A stretch of DNA of 64,000 nt. It comes from Anopheles merus (lineage: Eukaryota; Arthropoda; Insecta; Diptera; Culicidae). Location of the stretch: the NCBI RefSeq assembly GCF_017562075.2, contig NC_054084.1, positions 43,445,197 to 43,509,196 of the forward strand, given 5' to 3'. A program made the position numbers and the translations under genes. Shown here one piece after another: positions 46,001 to 60,886 of the stretch (position 1 is the first letter of the stretch; each line of letters begins with the position of its first letter). Under the pieces are notes generated by a model, which worked only from the letters and a program-made list of their open reading frames with translations, was not told the origin of the DNA and searched no databases.

Positions 46001-49000
46001 AGCCAAGCTCGGTCTTGTATTGCACCGACACACCAAACTTCACAGGCCCCGCCAGCGGGATCGCCGTTCACACTTTGTGCCAATTCGGTGGTTAGGAGGG
46101 CGTGTTGCGTTATGTATTTACGCGTACATGTCGCACGGTGGCACCGAACGCAACTTTGCACCAAATCTTTGCCGCCTCCGGCGTTTTGCCTTTTTTTGCG
46201 GTGTGTGCGGCCGCTCATGAGTAATAATCATACGTAAGGTACCGCCAATGAGCTCAAGGCACACAAGCAGACGGTTGGTTTCGGGGCGGATGGTCGGATT
46301 GGTCACTTATTAGCATATACAGCATTCGATGAAGTCAGACTGAAGCAAGAAAAAAAACACATCCGTTGTCGAGCTGTTAATGTGCTTGTCGAGCTTAAAT
46401 TCAATAAAATTAAGTCAATTTAGAGGCTTATAAAAAAAAACTATATGTCCTTCCTTATGACAAACAAAATAAAATAATAAAAATCCAAAATTATCCAAAT
46501 TGATAAGGAACATCTGTTGAACAGTCAAACAATAACAATTCTATAATATAAACCGGTGTGACGCATTAAGCACTCCAAAACTAACAAAAAAAAAAAAAAA
46601 CAACGAAAAACTGCGCCATTACTTTCCCCATCCAAAAGAAGAGAGGCTGAAAACACACACACACGCACACCACCCCCCTACCCCCGTCTAACCATTTGAT
46701 GATATGATCAATCGCTTGCCGAAAGCGTTTAGGGGTGGGTTTTGTGGGCAGGAGGAGATGCGGCAGAAAAGATCATAAATATTCACGAACGAGCCAGCGC
46801 TCGAAAAACCGGCTCAAACTGGATAGCAACGATCGCACCATGGGCCAATTGAAAAGTTGATGATCAGCTAGGTGTGTACGCAGCTGGCGCTGATGTTGCT
46901 ACTGTACAGCGAAGTGTGTATGCGTGTGTGAAGCATGCAGGGTAATTTTGTGACGGCTTCAAGGTAAGCTATTAGCGGAAGAATATGCCATGGCGAACAA
47001 GAAACAGAAACGATCGATCGCATTTTGCAATTTGCATGGTATGGTTTTCGTAGAAGGGTTCGATTTTTGTATTATTTTTTTTCGAATTGCTGTTTCCTTC
47101 CGAATTTGATATGTCATGTTTGTTGAACAAGATCACAATTTCACTTCACAGAAAAAAAAACTAATGATTACTTTATAGAGCAACGTTTCTTCACTTGATC
47201 AAACGATCATCAAAGAAAGATCATTTTCGGTGTTGATGTCGTCCACATGCTGCAAACAAAAAACTAAGTCAACCGCAATAAATTCATCTTTGATTTCAAA
47301 TCTATACCTTGCCAAACAGGGTACAAAATAGCTTGAAAAAACCCCAAGAAAACCGTCCAATAAACTCAAGTTGTTTGGCAAATAATAAACAGCACGGATT
47401 TGGCGTTGTGAATGGCACAACATCTCTAGTTTGGTTTGAGCAGCAACAAGCAAAAACTGAGTCGGAATTGCGGGGATTTTATTGAGCTTAAGCACGAGTT
47501 TCTTGTGCTGCTTCAGTCATCCTTTCCTACTCCTCCTCTTCATCCCGTCCCCCGGGGACAGGACGATAAAGTGGTGAAAAGGAAAGGCCACTTTGGGTGT
47601 TTCGCTTTTGCGTCGCAATTTTTCGTTGCTCGTTTTGCTCATGCCCGCTCATGCCGGGTAATGGTGCGACCCCACTCTACGGTGCGACGAGCATGGCAGT
47701 GTGGGAAAATGGACATCAAAACGTTGAGTAGCATCGTGTTGCAGTTTTTTTTCTTTCTTTTGGCGCAATCCTTTATGCCAAAAAAAAGTGCATCGTATGA
47801 TCACCACCACCTCGGACTACCGAACGATGTGTGATTGAGGAGTCCTGGTAGGTCGGCGATCAAGATATCAGCCGCAAAATTGGCATCGTTCACGCGCCAC
47901 CTCAGGGTGTTTGGCGGTTGAAAAATGAGGGTCAAAAATTATTAACATACACTTGACGCACGGACGAGCCGTCCGAGTAGAATGACGATGTGTGAGAGAT
48001 TGCAAGGGAATTTGGGTGGTATGTTTTACAACGAAGAGCAAGCAGATGTTGGGGTCTCATATCAAAATGGTTCGAAGTTCGTTACTTCTCGAACAATTTT
48101 AATCAATTTGTGCAACAGATCGAATCAGCTACTGGCAAGTGGGACGGTACTAAGCTATCAACTTGCTGGTTTATGAAGACTTCCCACGCCATCATCGACT
48201 GATGTTCTTCCACATGGTGCAGAATTTATCTTGGCGCATGTGGCGCCATAGTGCTTGGGGCGTTTAGCAGTTTCGGGAAGACAATCCGTCCAAGATATTA
48301 GCATCACGGCTCGGAGTGGTTCCGCTTGCATGCAATCTGAAGACCGCACAATCAACGCCCGGAGGGGAATGTTTTCCAAAGCCCAAGGTTAACCGGCTTA
48401 CCAGTTTGGTCATACAGACGTCTGCAGCAGCACCCTACGGTACCGGTTCGGATGCTTCCACTTCCTGGATGGAATGGCAACCACTCGAAACGATCTTCAA
48501 AACACAACAAAACACCACAAGACGGATGCAAGGTCCATAAAAACCGATCGTTGCTTGCGTGTGTGTGTGTTTGTGATGTTTTATTGCTGTTTGCAGGTGC
48601 AGATCTGCGAACAGCTTCTATCTTCAGCAAAGGCCTTTCCATGTAAAGCTATGCTAAGACAATAAAATGAGAAATAATTGCTAAAAGTATTGCTGCGCCA
48701 AAGTAAACGCGCCTGGAATATTCCCTTAAGCAACAATACATGGGAATCCCTTAGAGCTGGCGTGCCTCCGGTTTGACGTTGTCTCCCATTCCGTAGCTTC
48801 CCATCAACACTTGCGTTTTGCGAACCGTTCATTGATCGTGATCGAACCCTGTAGGGCAAATCGGGTTTATTGACAATCGAAGAAACGGGGAGCACAGTGC
48901 GGTGGGACGAAATTAACGCTAATAAGCTGTTTGGCAGCAAGATCAACCAGTCGATCGAGCTTATTGGTTCAACAAAACGAAGAAAAAGCCTCCTCCCAGT

Positions 49001-51858
49001 TATTATGGATCGGGCATTTTAAGCCGTCCCTGGTAGCGAGCGGGACGCAGCTCGATTAGTGGTGTATGCAGAGCAAGTCAAGTATTCGGGGACTTTCATT
49101 TCGTAGCGATAAGCCAAACCGAACGATCAGCACGAAAAGGATCGTAAAGGATCCGCGGCGCTATGCTGAGCAGTTTCGGCGAGCGTTGGCCATTAAATGC
49201 AGGCGAATAAGTTTTCGTCCAATCTTACGAGTGGAAGTTAAGCGCAATGCTTGGCCGAACGGACATACATTACGCTTATTATATTCTTGTTGGTTTATGG
49301 CTTTTATGAAGCAATGTTCATGAGTTTCTTATGTGTTTTAAAGGAATAAAAGTAATGCAATAATTGCCTTTGATATGACGAAAGGAAAACCCATAAGGAC
49401 AGTTAATGTTTGCTGCAGCTGACACAGATTTATCTGATCGTAGCTGTCCTTTGCCGTCTTCCAAATACGTCATTTCTTGTGTTGATTACGTGAGACATTG
49501 AACGTAACTTAAAAGCATACAGAGTACAATGCACCCGAAACAAATTTAAACTATCAAACCGGTGCAGTTTGCAAATGAGCCGTACATTTTCTTCCCGTAA
49601 AACAACCATAAACCGGCCACACTTGGCACACACTCACGTCAGGCATTGTCGCAAACACCTCGCGCACGGCATTCGGTCGCGTGGTCGGCTTTGTTAGTGT
49701 TGCGTTACGAAAAAAAGGGGCACCGGTAATGGGGTGGGAAGTTTGCCAGACCCAGCACACGCCCGCCAAAGCCCAAAGGGTAGCCAGTTTGACCTTGCCC
49801 CGGTAATTCCCAGACCATGGGCGTATCGGTGACACCTGGTGGGAACGGGTTTGCTCGGAGGGTATTTCCGCCTGGGTGCAAACCTGGCTCGTGGGTTCGG
49901 TAGAGGTGCCCATTAGATTGGATCGACTGACACTCCATAGTTAAAGCTGACATTTTTAGCGGTTAGAACCGTGAGGGGGACGTGCATTTTAGGTCCGGTT
50001 TATCCGGCACACGCCGTCGACCCGTTCGGTTCGCATGCGATCATTGCTTGAAATAATAGTTTTCGGTTATCATTAAAGGCCTTACCTTGACCGCTCTTTA
50101 GATCAAACAAGACCGAACCGTTCACGGTGTTCTATGTATGACATACCAATTTAGAATACAATGCGTTCCATTATCCTTGAAGAGAATGAATCAAAAAAGA
50201 AAGACACATGATCGCGCCATCAATCATACAGCTTCCCCCCACGCTTATGTCTCCCGCTCAAAGCATCACTTCAGAACCCGAACCTGTTTGTTTGTTTGTT
50301 TGTTTGCCGACAGGACGTGTTTCACAGTCAAGGTAGATTTTAAAATGATAACAATCGAGGTTTTAGGCACGTGGCTTCTTTCGCTCTTTGAGGCCATCAT
50401 TGTGTGTATCAGTTTAATCATGCCCAAAGTTTCCATAATATGTCCTCAAAACTCAACGCAAGTGTCTCAGGTTTAACGATTGGCAAGTGAGTCTGAGTTA
50501 TTAGTGATCCAAATCACGCGCGTTTTTCCCCACCCAGTCTTGTCCGGACTATCCACCCCAAGGGGGAATCCCCAACTGTTGGAGGTGTCTGTTCGACACC
50601 GTGCGTCCTCGATCTTGACGCGAAAGCTTTCGGTTGTCGGCCGCAGCGCTCTTTGCAGTGCGATCACGCTTGACAAGGTCTTTTGCTAACACTGTCGACA
50701 GACCAGCACGACACCCTCTCTCGTGTTGCGATGGGTTGTTCAAAACAAACCAGGCATACGCTGGTGTCCAATGCATTGGGGGGAAGTGGGGAACACATTC
50801 CACCGTTTCAAGAGAGGAATCAAGTGAGCCCCGAAGTGCGGGGCATGTTTTTACACGGTAACTGTCGGAGGTGGGGTTTGTTTTTGGCCAAAAATCTCTG
50901 ACTGATCTTTTAGCACCATTCCCTGGGTCTTCCCAGTTCCGCCGTTCCACTGTTGGTTTACCGGGTTTTTCGGTCGGGACTCGTTGCACGACCGGTCCAC
51001 TCATTTGGCAAACCGATTTGTTATTCTTGCACACTCTTATTTGCGTCAAACGCTGGGTGTGTGTGAAGCAGCGGTCGACGCGTTTATCACTTTCGGTTCC
51101 TTTTCCGAATGCTTTGTGGTATGTGGGGTCGTGAGGTTTGCGGTTTATAGTCTATAAATAAGTTTTACTTCCCAAATAGGTACCGGCGCGTCACGGTTAA
51201 AAAAGATTGTTGAAAGACATTTTTGGGATCGCTCGCACGGTACGAGGGGGAGAGCATAATAAACCCGGTTACTTTACGGGCCCACGCTGGGTGGTAGCAT
51301 GAATGATTTATCACTCATATCGACCGAGCCGGTCAAAGTGCTTTTGCCAATATTTGCTCTCGATTTGTGTTTGATAATTCTCACCATTTCTCGTTGAAAG
51401 ATATTTTTAGATTTGTGTTTAAAAGCATCAATTTCGTAAACGCAAGAGCGCGCTATTGCGAAAACAGAAGCGCTACAAACAATCAACTTAAACTGCAATG
51501 ACAATGGGAAGTTTGTTTGCTACTAGTGCAGGCTATGGGGTAACTATCTGTCTTCAACAATGGAGATGGGCCTATCAGTTTGTTGCGGTAACTGTTTCCG
51601 GCAATATTTGACACTCCAACAAACGGTGGCAGTAACAACACTCACACGTACACTCGTTTGTTCGCGCCTGTTTACAACAAAGGTGTAAATATTTAACCAG
51701 CCCGGCTACCTGTTACAATAATAATGATAAGGTTGTTTTTTGTCGCAAAACCACTTCAAAGTCGTAATGGAGTTCTGTTTTTTTCTCAATTTTTGCGAGC
51801 TATTAATCAACTTCAATAGCACCGACAACAGCGAGATGAAAGATCGATCGTAACCCAC
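43030..51858. other. Probable leader intron of SLC36 paralogue 2 or intergenic DNA
   Basis: Nearly 9 kb without a supportable gene. AT-rich to 44.3 kb, mixed after that. The 183-codon plus-strand frame at 44662-45213 has no recognisable domain. A G-run lies at 44517-44527, an A-run near 46586-46601 and a TG-rich run near 48558. No complete transposon was identified. Confidence 0.4.
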
Positions 51859-51981
51859 CCCCTGTGGCTTCAGTTGTTGTTCCACAACAATGTTTGACAC
51901 TTTACCATTCCCACTGCCACCACTGCCGTTGAAGTCGGATGTGGTTTTGCTTGGATTAAATTCCTTTACATCGCCTCTAAG
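51859..51981 (-). CDS. Possible extra N-terminal exon of SLC36 paralogue 2
   Basis: On the minus strand an acceptor CACTGTTGCAG is followed by 41 open codons (LRGDVKEFNPSKTTSDFNGS, then a Gly/Ser/Asn linker and VEQQLKPQG) and a donor GTGGGT. Both ends are in phase 0, which fits the open leader at 43024. The peptide is hydrophilic and resembles the disordered cytosolic N-termini of this transporter family. No upstream start exon was found, and the donor is not strong. It might equally belong to a different gene or be chance. Confidence 0.3.
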
Positions 51982-51989
51982 CTGCAACA

Positions 51990-54900
51990 GTGACACCGAC
52001 CGATCGAATGACTGACATGCTGGTGGTTAGCGCTATACTTCTAACGTTATAGCATTCTGCGGCTCTACTGTTGCTACTCCAATGTGCGCTATCCAGAGCG
52101 TTTTAGTATCGGAAGTTTGCAATTGCATTTACATAAAATGACACGCATCTACGGCCCCACGCAACTGGCAACCCGTGTCACACAGCTGTTGTTATCGTTG
52201 AACGGAAATTCACCAAACCAACACCATCAACACCGTCATCATCGTCGATTGTCATCATCAACACCTACGGAGAGCTGCTGCTCCACATTTGAACATCATC
52301 TTGTGTGTGTGTGTTTTTGTGAGTATATGTGTTCTTCGTGCCTGGTGAGGCTCTTACCTGTGTCTCTTCTTGACTGCGCTTGACTTGCGATGATCCAATA
52401 CGGTGACCAAGATATGGAAGTAGTGTTTGTGTATGGGCCGCGCTATACGCTCCGAAGCTTTTCTAATATTTTGGCGGTCGTCGAGTGTCTATCTTGCACT
52501 ACCAATTAGAAAAAAAAACTGCTCCCTCTCGCTAACGCTGCTGCTACAATGTAGTACGGCTGCTATCACCACCACAAGTGCATACGGTAAAATATTCGAT
52601 AGACTTCACTGCACGACTATACGGCTTGTTCCGACTTTGCGGATGTTTTAAATTACGCTTTTTTTCGTTTTTTGCTTGTTGCTTGCTACGTTTTGGTCGT
52701 AAAATATTAGACGCCTTGCCGGTTGGGGTCCAGTGGAAGGCAAGGGGTGGTGCGTGTCTTGGGGTGGATGCTTTGCTTTTCTTTTTTGGGGCCGTCAGCT
52801 CTACCCTTCCCGAAGCAAATGTTTGATTTAAACAATCGTAGCTAAAATTGCGCTCACGAGCTGTGTCACGTTCGAAGCCGTGACTGATGCGGGGATGGGA
52901 TGTGCGAGGGCCCAGGCCTGCTGCTGTTGGCGTTGGTCACTTGACAAGAAATAGTACTCCCGTGATTCGCCACCGACATTGACACTGACGCACCGAGATA
53001 CCGAAGCGTGATACAATTCGCTTGCCAACAACAAAACGAAAGAAAATAAGAAAGATATCTAAACACAATAACGAACACAACCACTTTAAAAATGTCCCGA
53101 GCAAGTAGCGCTCAAAATAGATCCTCGTGCAGGACACTTGGCTCGAGAGCGGTAACGAAGCGCCAGCACCAGTTTACACTGTCGAGTTGGTTCGGTATTT
53201 GGTATTGCTTCTCTACCTTCGTTGGCCGCTGGGTGATGGTAGAAGCTGGGTAAAAACAGTGCTTCTTCCGTTGTAAAATGCAATCTAATTTGATCGTTCC
53301 GCGCGCACGCTAATTGGCAAGGGTAAAGTCGCGAAGGCAGTCGCACGCCAGCACGCAGTCTCGCCCGTCGTGTATCCTTTTTTCCGAGCTTCCCCTTTGG
53401 TGTTGTGTGATCGCTTTGTGTGAGCGTGCGCTTGTCACCTGCTTATCTTGCTTGCCTTCAGTATGTATTTGATCCACTGTTCGGGCCGGAATAGCACGGT
53501 TTAGATAAAATGCTTAAAAACACACACACAAACACAACAGTCACATGCGCTCGAGCTGCTCGAGGTCTACGACTTTGGGCACTCAACACAAAACGTCAGA
53601 GCCACAATGCTAACACGATGCGGACGGCGGCAGCGGCAAAACGATGGCGACTGATCGGTGCGATGGAAGACGATCAACTAAAGCCCGCAACAGTCCGAAC
53701 AGCGAATGCTAGTACACCAGCGCACGGTTGATGCTGCTGCTGCTGCCGTTGTTGCTGCTGTTGCCTCGTACGACCTGTACCAATACTACTAATGTTGCTC
53801 CGCCGGCCGAGCGGAAAAGAGACGGTCGGCTAGCACTAGCGATGTATCGACCGGGTGTAACTGCATGCGCGACCGGGACAGAACGAAACCACTTTACAAG
53901 GCTCTAACGCGGACGGTGAGGAGAAAAAATAAGTAAATAAATGCATGCAGCAAATTAGCGAAAAAGATGCAAATTTGGCGTTGCGAGAAAATTGCATTCC
54001 ATTTTGGTGAGAGCGTCGTGCCGGTCGGAACCTTCGAATGTCGGGCGCATCAGCAAACACTGGCACCGGCCATCGGAAGCTGCTGGAGAGAGGGTATTTT
54101 TTTTGGTTATGCTGCGGAGAATGCTGTTCAATGTTCTGTTTCTTGATGTTCGTTTTCATGTTCGCTTCTGTTGCGTTGGTCGGTGCGGAGCATCATGATA
54201 AGATATAGGGATCGCTCTAAATGGGAAACGATGCATGCTCATCAGCGGGTAGGTGTTGTAAGTGAACGGTTGTACTTGAGACAATCAGAAGTGTGCGTAG
54301 AGTTTGATGGCACCTGAGCCGCGTCGAGTTGGAGGCATCACTTCTGCAGGTTAGTGACGCTTGGGAAGCAAAGTTGCTCACGACAGGTACACTCGACACC
54401 TCGATAGTGGAATAAGTCCAATAACCAATTATCGGAGCAGCTTAAAATTTCGAGTGTGTTGGGTCCAACGCCCATGGAACGTTTTTAGCTTTTTCTGTTT
54501 CAGATCTGCCGGTAAATAATAATAAGTCTTGGCTGAGAGAAGGAAAAATAATGATAAAGCTAGTGGACATAAATTGAGTTACGTTGGAGCGAATGGTGAA
54601 ATTTAACCATGTACCATGTTTAACAATCTCATTGTGTCAGGTCAACAAAGCCTGCAATTAATCGCCGGTCTCGTACAACAATGATGGACAACTTCGCATG
54701 ATTATTGTAGCCTTCGCCGCGGCGCACCCTTGATATGTCCACTGGATTATCTGCTTGGTGTCCGGTTTGTCGTCTCATCAAACTCATCTGCAGAAGGTTG
54801 AGCATGAGAAATTAAGTTCAAGGGACCAGTGGTGGACCGGTCTTTTCGGAAACCATCATCCAGCATTGTTGCGATCAAATCATTCAATTTATCCCCCATC

Positions 54901-57900
54901 AACTACAAGGACGCTGAAGATCTACGGCGCCCTTACGCTGCACTGACGATGGTATATCGATGATAGTAGCTTCTTGATATCTTGGCTGATGTGCGGTATG
55001 GTGCGACAAGCGTGAGGACCTCCAAATCTTGAAGCCATCGCATCGCTTAGGACTCTGCCGCTGGCGTCATCAACGTGTGGGCAGGCCAAGGGTAACAATA
55101 AATGAAACGAATAATGCAGCCACTTGGACTCCAATCTAAACCGTGGTTGGAATTTGCATTTTACATGTGCTGTGTGCCACACCGCACGCAGTACATTTAG
55201 CGGAGGTTCCTCTACTCGTTGGGGTTGGCAATGGATGTAATTGCGTTTGCCGATCATGACATCATGAAGCTTGGGGAGGATAATTAATATCCGGCCCGCG
55301 TGGACAGCAGGTGACATTTTCGTTTTACGACTGACGATCATGAGAGGAAGTTACCGCACCGGTTCCAAATCACGTGCACCAAAAGTGTGGTTCAAGTATG
55401 TACAAAGTAAATAATGAAGAATGGGCAGTATGATTTTTGTTCATGACATGTTGGTAAGCATATGTCTTGTAGTGTGTTGTACATTTTAAACAATTATGAT
55501 AAAAATGGCAAGCACTACCAATGTGAATACAATCATTCAAAACAGATGCTCTAATTCAATTCAACTCAATCCAAATTAGAAGGTGTAAATACATAATAAG
55601 TATCCAAATGTATCCAAAAATATCCTTAGCAACAGGTCAAAGATCCTACCCAGTCTTGAAGGGAATGCCGAAAGTATTTCGCTCAATTGAGGATAAGTAC
55701 GCCAATATTAAGGCCATATCAATCTTATCGCAGTTGGTGTGATCTTGATTTAATATGCATCCCACTTGAGCGTTTATTTTGGGCACAAAACAGGATCTCC
55801 TCTCTTGCACACATACTCAGAAAGCTTCCCTCAGTTGCCCATACTTTGAGCAGTGTGGAGCTACTACAGCACGCATCATAAAGTCCTTGATGGCGAGGTA
55901 GTACAAATAGATTTGACTTCCAGATTTGTCCTTTGCAGGTCCACTCTTGCCCGTGTTTGTCTTGATTTTGGTGATCGCAGTCTCACAGTCTCGCCCGCAG
56001 GCAAGACCGAGCGGAATATCTTTATCTCGTTAGCGTAAATGTACGCAAGGGCAATTTCGCATTTTACCGGAATCAGGTTCAATTCAAAGAGCAGCAACGT
56101 CGTCAGCACGGCATTTGTCTAGCCGGATGTTGTTGAATGGTCTTAGCAGTTGCGCCGGACTCGCATTGAGGGGTGGAATTCCGATTGCACGTGAATGCAT
56201 TAGTACCCAGAGGAACAACAGTGTCAGATCTCTGCAAAAGCATGCTCAGTTTAGACCACCTGTCGATACGTTGCTAAATGACGTGACAAATGGTGTCGTT
56301 AAGTATCTACTTTTGACTATTTCGTGGGTCTCTCGGATAGCCACACATTCTACTACGGGAAATGAAATCGCACACCAGTTTGGCCCAGCCATGGCACCTT
56401 ATCTAGAGCTAGATGACGAAAACTGAACCTCGCCCATTTGCTGTTAACATTTACGAGCTAATCCAATCTCGCCCTCGTGCAGCACGACCGGTAGCCAGTA
56501 GGGACACCAACCATGGCAGTGCGCGAGCGACTCGTGGCTTTTAGTGGCAATTTAAAATTTAAATTTCAAATCACCAAATCGTAACCGTTTGACTTGGGCG
56601 GGGGCGAGCGTTCGCGATCGACGCCTAGATCCCCTGATAAACAAGATTCTCGACAAAACGCACCCTGTGTGGTGCTTGGTGTTGGATTCTGCGGTCAAGT
56701 TAGCTGCTGGATTAGCATACGCGCAAGCTGATAATTTGCTACGTTACAGAATGCTGGGTGCTAGTGTAGCTTTGCTAAAGCAAGCAACAGATCAGCTGAT
56801 TCCGTGTTGCTAGTTAGAGTACAACTTTTAACCATAAACGTTGTTATAATGGAGTTTGCAGTATGTAAATGTTTTTGCATTTTTGTATAACAAGGTGTAT
56901 CGAATGAATGATAATCTCTCGTTGGCATTACTTCCTTCATGAGAGAACGATATGCAGCCTCAAAGGTCTGAGTTAATTTAATCCACTCTAAAGGATTGAT
57001 TATAGTTGAATGATTAGAAGACAATATCAATAGCCAACGTTTGTAAAAAATAGAATAATTTTGATCATACCTGTACAAATCAGTTTAAAAACAATATCAA
57101 TCTTAAATAATACCGATATTCATACAGGAAATAGAGTGATAATTATTAGCTCGACAGCAATTTATAGCTAATTTCAATGGGATATTTTATTGGACAGGAG
57201 TTTTAAATGTTACACAAAGGCGGTTTTAGTGTACCTACTACTCTGTCAACTTTTATACATACTGCTTACTATAGACTATCGATTTACGGGGCCCCTAAAT
57301 CAACGGGTCACCAGGCTACCGCCTAGTTCGTCTACCGTTAGAACCGCCGCTGATGATACATTTGACATGAACTCATAGATATGCAATACAATTTCGACTA
57401 ACCTAACGAAATAAACGATTAAGTAGATACATGAATTTGAATTAAAGTCTGAAGTGTCATGACTAAATTGTTGTCAATATCAACATCTCTACATTTCAAG
57501 CCACGATCTGTAAAACTTTATTTTGACACGCAAGAAGCGAAATGCAAACATAAATTGAACTTTGATACAATATTTGTTTTACATCAGAAAGGTTGGCAAT
57601 ACAGAAAATAATTATCTTATCAGAAAATAATATTAAACAAACTAGCATTTAAATTATCATTTTTTACCTTTTTTTCAGGGAAACTTCAATTTTACTAAAA
57701 ACATGGTCATGAATTTTCTGTGTGTTTTAAATGAAACACGGTATTGCTATGTTAAATAAAATAATTAATATACTTTTGATTTGTTGTATTTCGGATCATT
57801 ATTTTTAATATATTATGTCTAATATGGTTGAATGCGTGTAATCATTTAATAAGTTACTTATTTGTATGATTATATGTAACGTAACATTTTAATATATTTT

Positions 57901-60680
57901 AAAGTTAACATAAATTTATGATTTCTGTCATCAGCACTGAAGTCGCTGTCAAGAGAAAACATTGCAAACTATGCCAAAATTATCTACAACATATGTGCGG
58001 TTACCTTGCATGTAATTATTATAAATGCATTCTCATTCATTCCTGTTTTGTAGCTTGCTAATTGAATTAAATCTAGGTTAGAGGAAGCGGTATTCCAATT
58101 ACTAATGAATAGCGGCTTGATACAATTCATTGCAAACCTCCATACATCACAATAGACGAGTTTCGCTTAATTCAATAGACAAAAAGCTATGCCCGAAATT
58201 TGCCAGCTTAGCGCACACCAACGGCGCAATAAATGTCAACTATGCCAGATTGGAATTGATTGCTCGGGGTGAAAGTGCACGACGCGATACTGGATACATT
58301 CCGTTCCGCGGGCAGAATGCGATTTCATTCATAAAACACAACGAATGTGATCGTGTCTTTCCGCACACGTTGCTGCCTTGATCTCCGTCATGCTGGAAGG
58401 GGTATATAATGTGATCAAACCAACACACGTACCCTCGGTGGGTCGGGTGCGCTCCCACGTCAATAGGCCGTTTGCACTTGAGTAAACAATAGCAGTCCAA
58501 AACGATCCACTCTGCCACTGGGTAGCAGCGTAGGGTGAAGATGGACGTGCTTGTGGTGGGTGGGTCATCGGCATACCGAGATTTTATGACCACCGAAATG
58601 GTGCTCCACCAATACAGAACACTTGGTTGATAGAGATGAGCAGGAGAAGATACCGTGGGCTACGCTAGTGGCAACAGTGGCACTATGTGATCAAATTTCA
58701 CGGTGTAGGTGATTTGCAAACTCGCACACCAAAACAGTACGCTGACAAACAGTCAACACAAATGACAATCTCACAATCGGATCTCATGTTGCCGGAATTT
58801 ACTCCCCACAGAACAGGCCGAAAGTTGGACTTGGTGTTCCGGTACGCTAGCGGAGTGGTAGTGAAGGCATGTTGCGCATAAATTGTAAACCCCCATTATA
58901 CCCCTACCGCTTGGTAGAACACACAAACACAGGACTAGCTACGACCCGTACACCGGACGGGTCCCAAAAGTGGTCGCTCAGTCGAGCCTCGACAGCGTAC
59001 CGTTTCAGACATTTTATCACCGGATTTGAATGTGCAGTCTGGCTTGGTTTGATCGTGGCTTCGTCCTTTCAGTGTACGGCTAAGCGTGCCAGTTGAGTGT
59101 AAAAGAACTTAAGAAAAAAAATCGCAGTGTAATAATTAAAATACCTTACAGAATTCGATAAGTTTCGATTTCACTCAAGTTTGGTAGGAATCAGTGAAAG
59201 GTGCTCCCAGATTAAGTTGTTTTGTCGTGTCGCGATCACCGGATCGCCTAAAGGTGAGTAACGTATCGGATTGACGTCGATGAATAAAATGTAAATGTTA
59301 ATGGCGATCACCAAAATCAGCGAGAATAAACGATTATATTAACACAATGCTCAAAGGCACCGGTGAAGGTTGTGAATGGTGTGCTGGAGGGAAAAGAGTG
59401 AGCTGGAAATAAAGAAGATCATTCGATATTTTGTATTTTTAACGAATTCTCCACCGTTCATATTGTTTTTGCTGAATTTCTGTGCCTCTTGCGAAACGTA
59501 TTAGAACCCACATCAATCTCAACGATCATGAACTAGTCCTTGGGTCGCCACGGGTTGCTTTCGTGAATATCGTTGGCGTACGAACAGACTGTATGGCGTG
59601 CTCATGTTCACTGACGACGGGTAGAGGAAGAGGAGCTTGAAGTGAGCTCTGTTGGATCTCGAGTGGTTGCTATCGGGACAAGGTTAGTAGGCCATTGCCA
59701 AATATAGTGGAAAAGTACTGAAATGAAATTTGGGCTCCTACCACCAAATATGGTAGAGTTGTAACAAGTGAAGTGTTGCGTGAAGTAATAATGCTTGTTT
59801 ACTCAGAGACACTCGAAGGGAAGTAAAATATTTTAGGCGTTAGAATGTATTTTAGGCGTTTGAAAAATAATGTTGGTTCATTAGTTACAAATTGTTGGCA
59901 GTTGGTTGAATATGTTAAACAGCCCTTACAATTGTTTACATGGTAGTGTCATTAACTAATATTGATCTGCTTGAGTAACATTTCCTCTATAAGGAGAATA
60001 AGATATACAATATGTACCGCGTACCGAATTTGAAAAAAAGTGTTAAATATATATTTTTAAGTTTTATTTTAAATGATCAACGCTCTTCCTATTGAATTGA
60101 CTTAATATTGTGATAATTACATAATATTTTGGAAACTTATTACGAATATAAACTTTGTCGTTCAGCAAAGTTCAGCAATGTAAAAGCTAAGTTGTGCTGT
60201 GAATAGAAGTTTTGTGAATATGATATACAAATTGATTTGTCAAAATCATTCATTCGAATGACTGAACAATAATACAGATCGGAAGTTTATTATTTATTTT
60301 AAAATAGGTAAGGCATCTGCTGTAGCGACACATGCCGAATGAAATCAGCCCATTGAACTTTATTCATTGTAAATGTGTTGTTTGATTAATAAGAAATTAC
60401 GGCCAGATTTACGAGAAATACGCGAAAAATATGGTGTTGTTAGAATCACTGCTCACGTCGTTGATTTATATATTGCAAGATTAATGTTGAATTGCATACC
60501 TTCAGGCGCTTAGTACTACCGATACTTTTGTTGGTATTTTTATTTTAGTTGAAAAAACATTTTACAATGAGTGAATTCATCACTTTATGAGAATGAAAGT
60601 GGGATTGAAGCATGAGTAAATGGATTTATTTCACTATTATTTGAACCTGCAAATATAAAGTAAATCTTTGCTTCCTAGAC
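51990..60680. other. Gene-free DNA
   Basis: No supportable gene. Features noticed: CAT/ATC-rich run near 52220-52265, CTG/TTG triplet run at 53731-53763, and AT-rich DNA from 57.4 to 58.1 kb and after 59.8 kb. Frames near 55.7-56.8 kb (up to 103 codons) have a protein-like feel but no domain I can name. Confidence 0.4.
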
Positions 60681-60886
60681 ATCTTCTTCTTCTTTGGCTC
60701 AACAACCGATGCCGGTCAAGGCCTGCCAACACACTTGTGGGGCTGGCTTTCAGTGACTTATTGATTTCCCCCCATAGCAGGATAGTCAGTCCTATGTATG
60801 GCGGCACGGTCTATTTGGGGCTTGAACCCATGACGGGCATGTTGTTAAGTCGTACGAGTTGACGACTGTACCACCAGACCGGCCCC
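60681..60886 (-). mobile_element. SINE200-like element, copy 2 (nearly full length)
   Basis: On the minus strand it begins GGGGCCGGTCTGGTGGTACAG (A-box-like head), has a B box GGGTTCAAGCCCC, then TAGGACTGACTATCCTGCTATGG, the CACTGAAAGCC block, and a tail of AAGAAGAAGAAG. The tRNA-like head, internal pol III boxes and simple 3' tail define a SINE; the family matches what I know as SINE200 of Anopheles gambiae. No convincing target duplication was found. This copy serves as the reference for the others in the window. Confidence 0.82.

Noticed and set aside
53731..53763. CTG/TTG triplet run considered as a coding glutamine or leucine repeat
   Set aside because: No surrounding open frame with coding character; treated as a simple repeat.
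55687..56813. Cluster of 60-100 codon frames, briefly considered as a decayed transposon ORF
   Set aside because: No reverse transcriptase, transposase or other motif could be identified, and no terminal repeats were seen.
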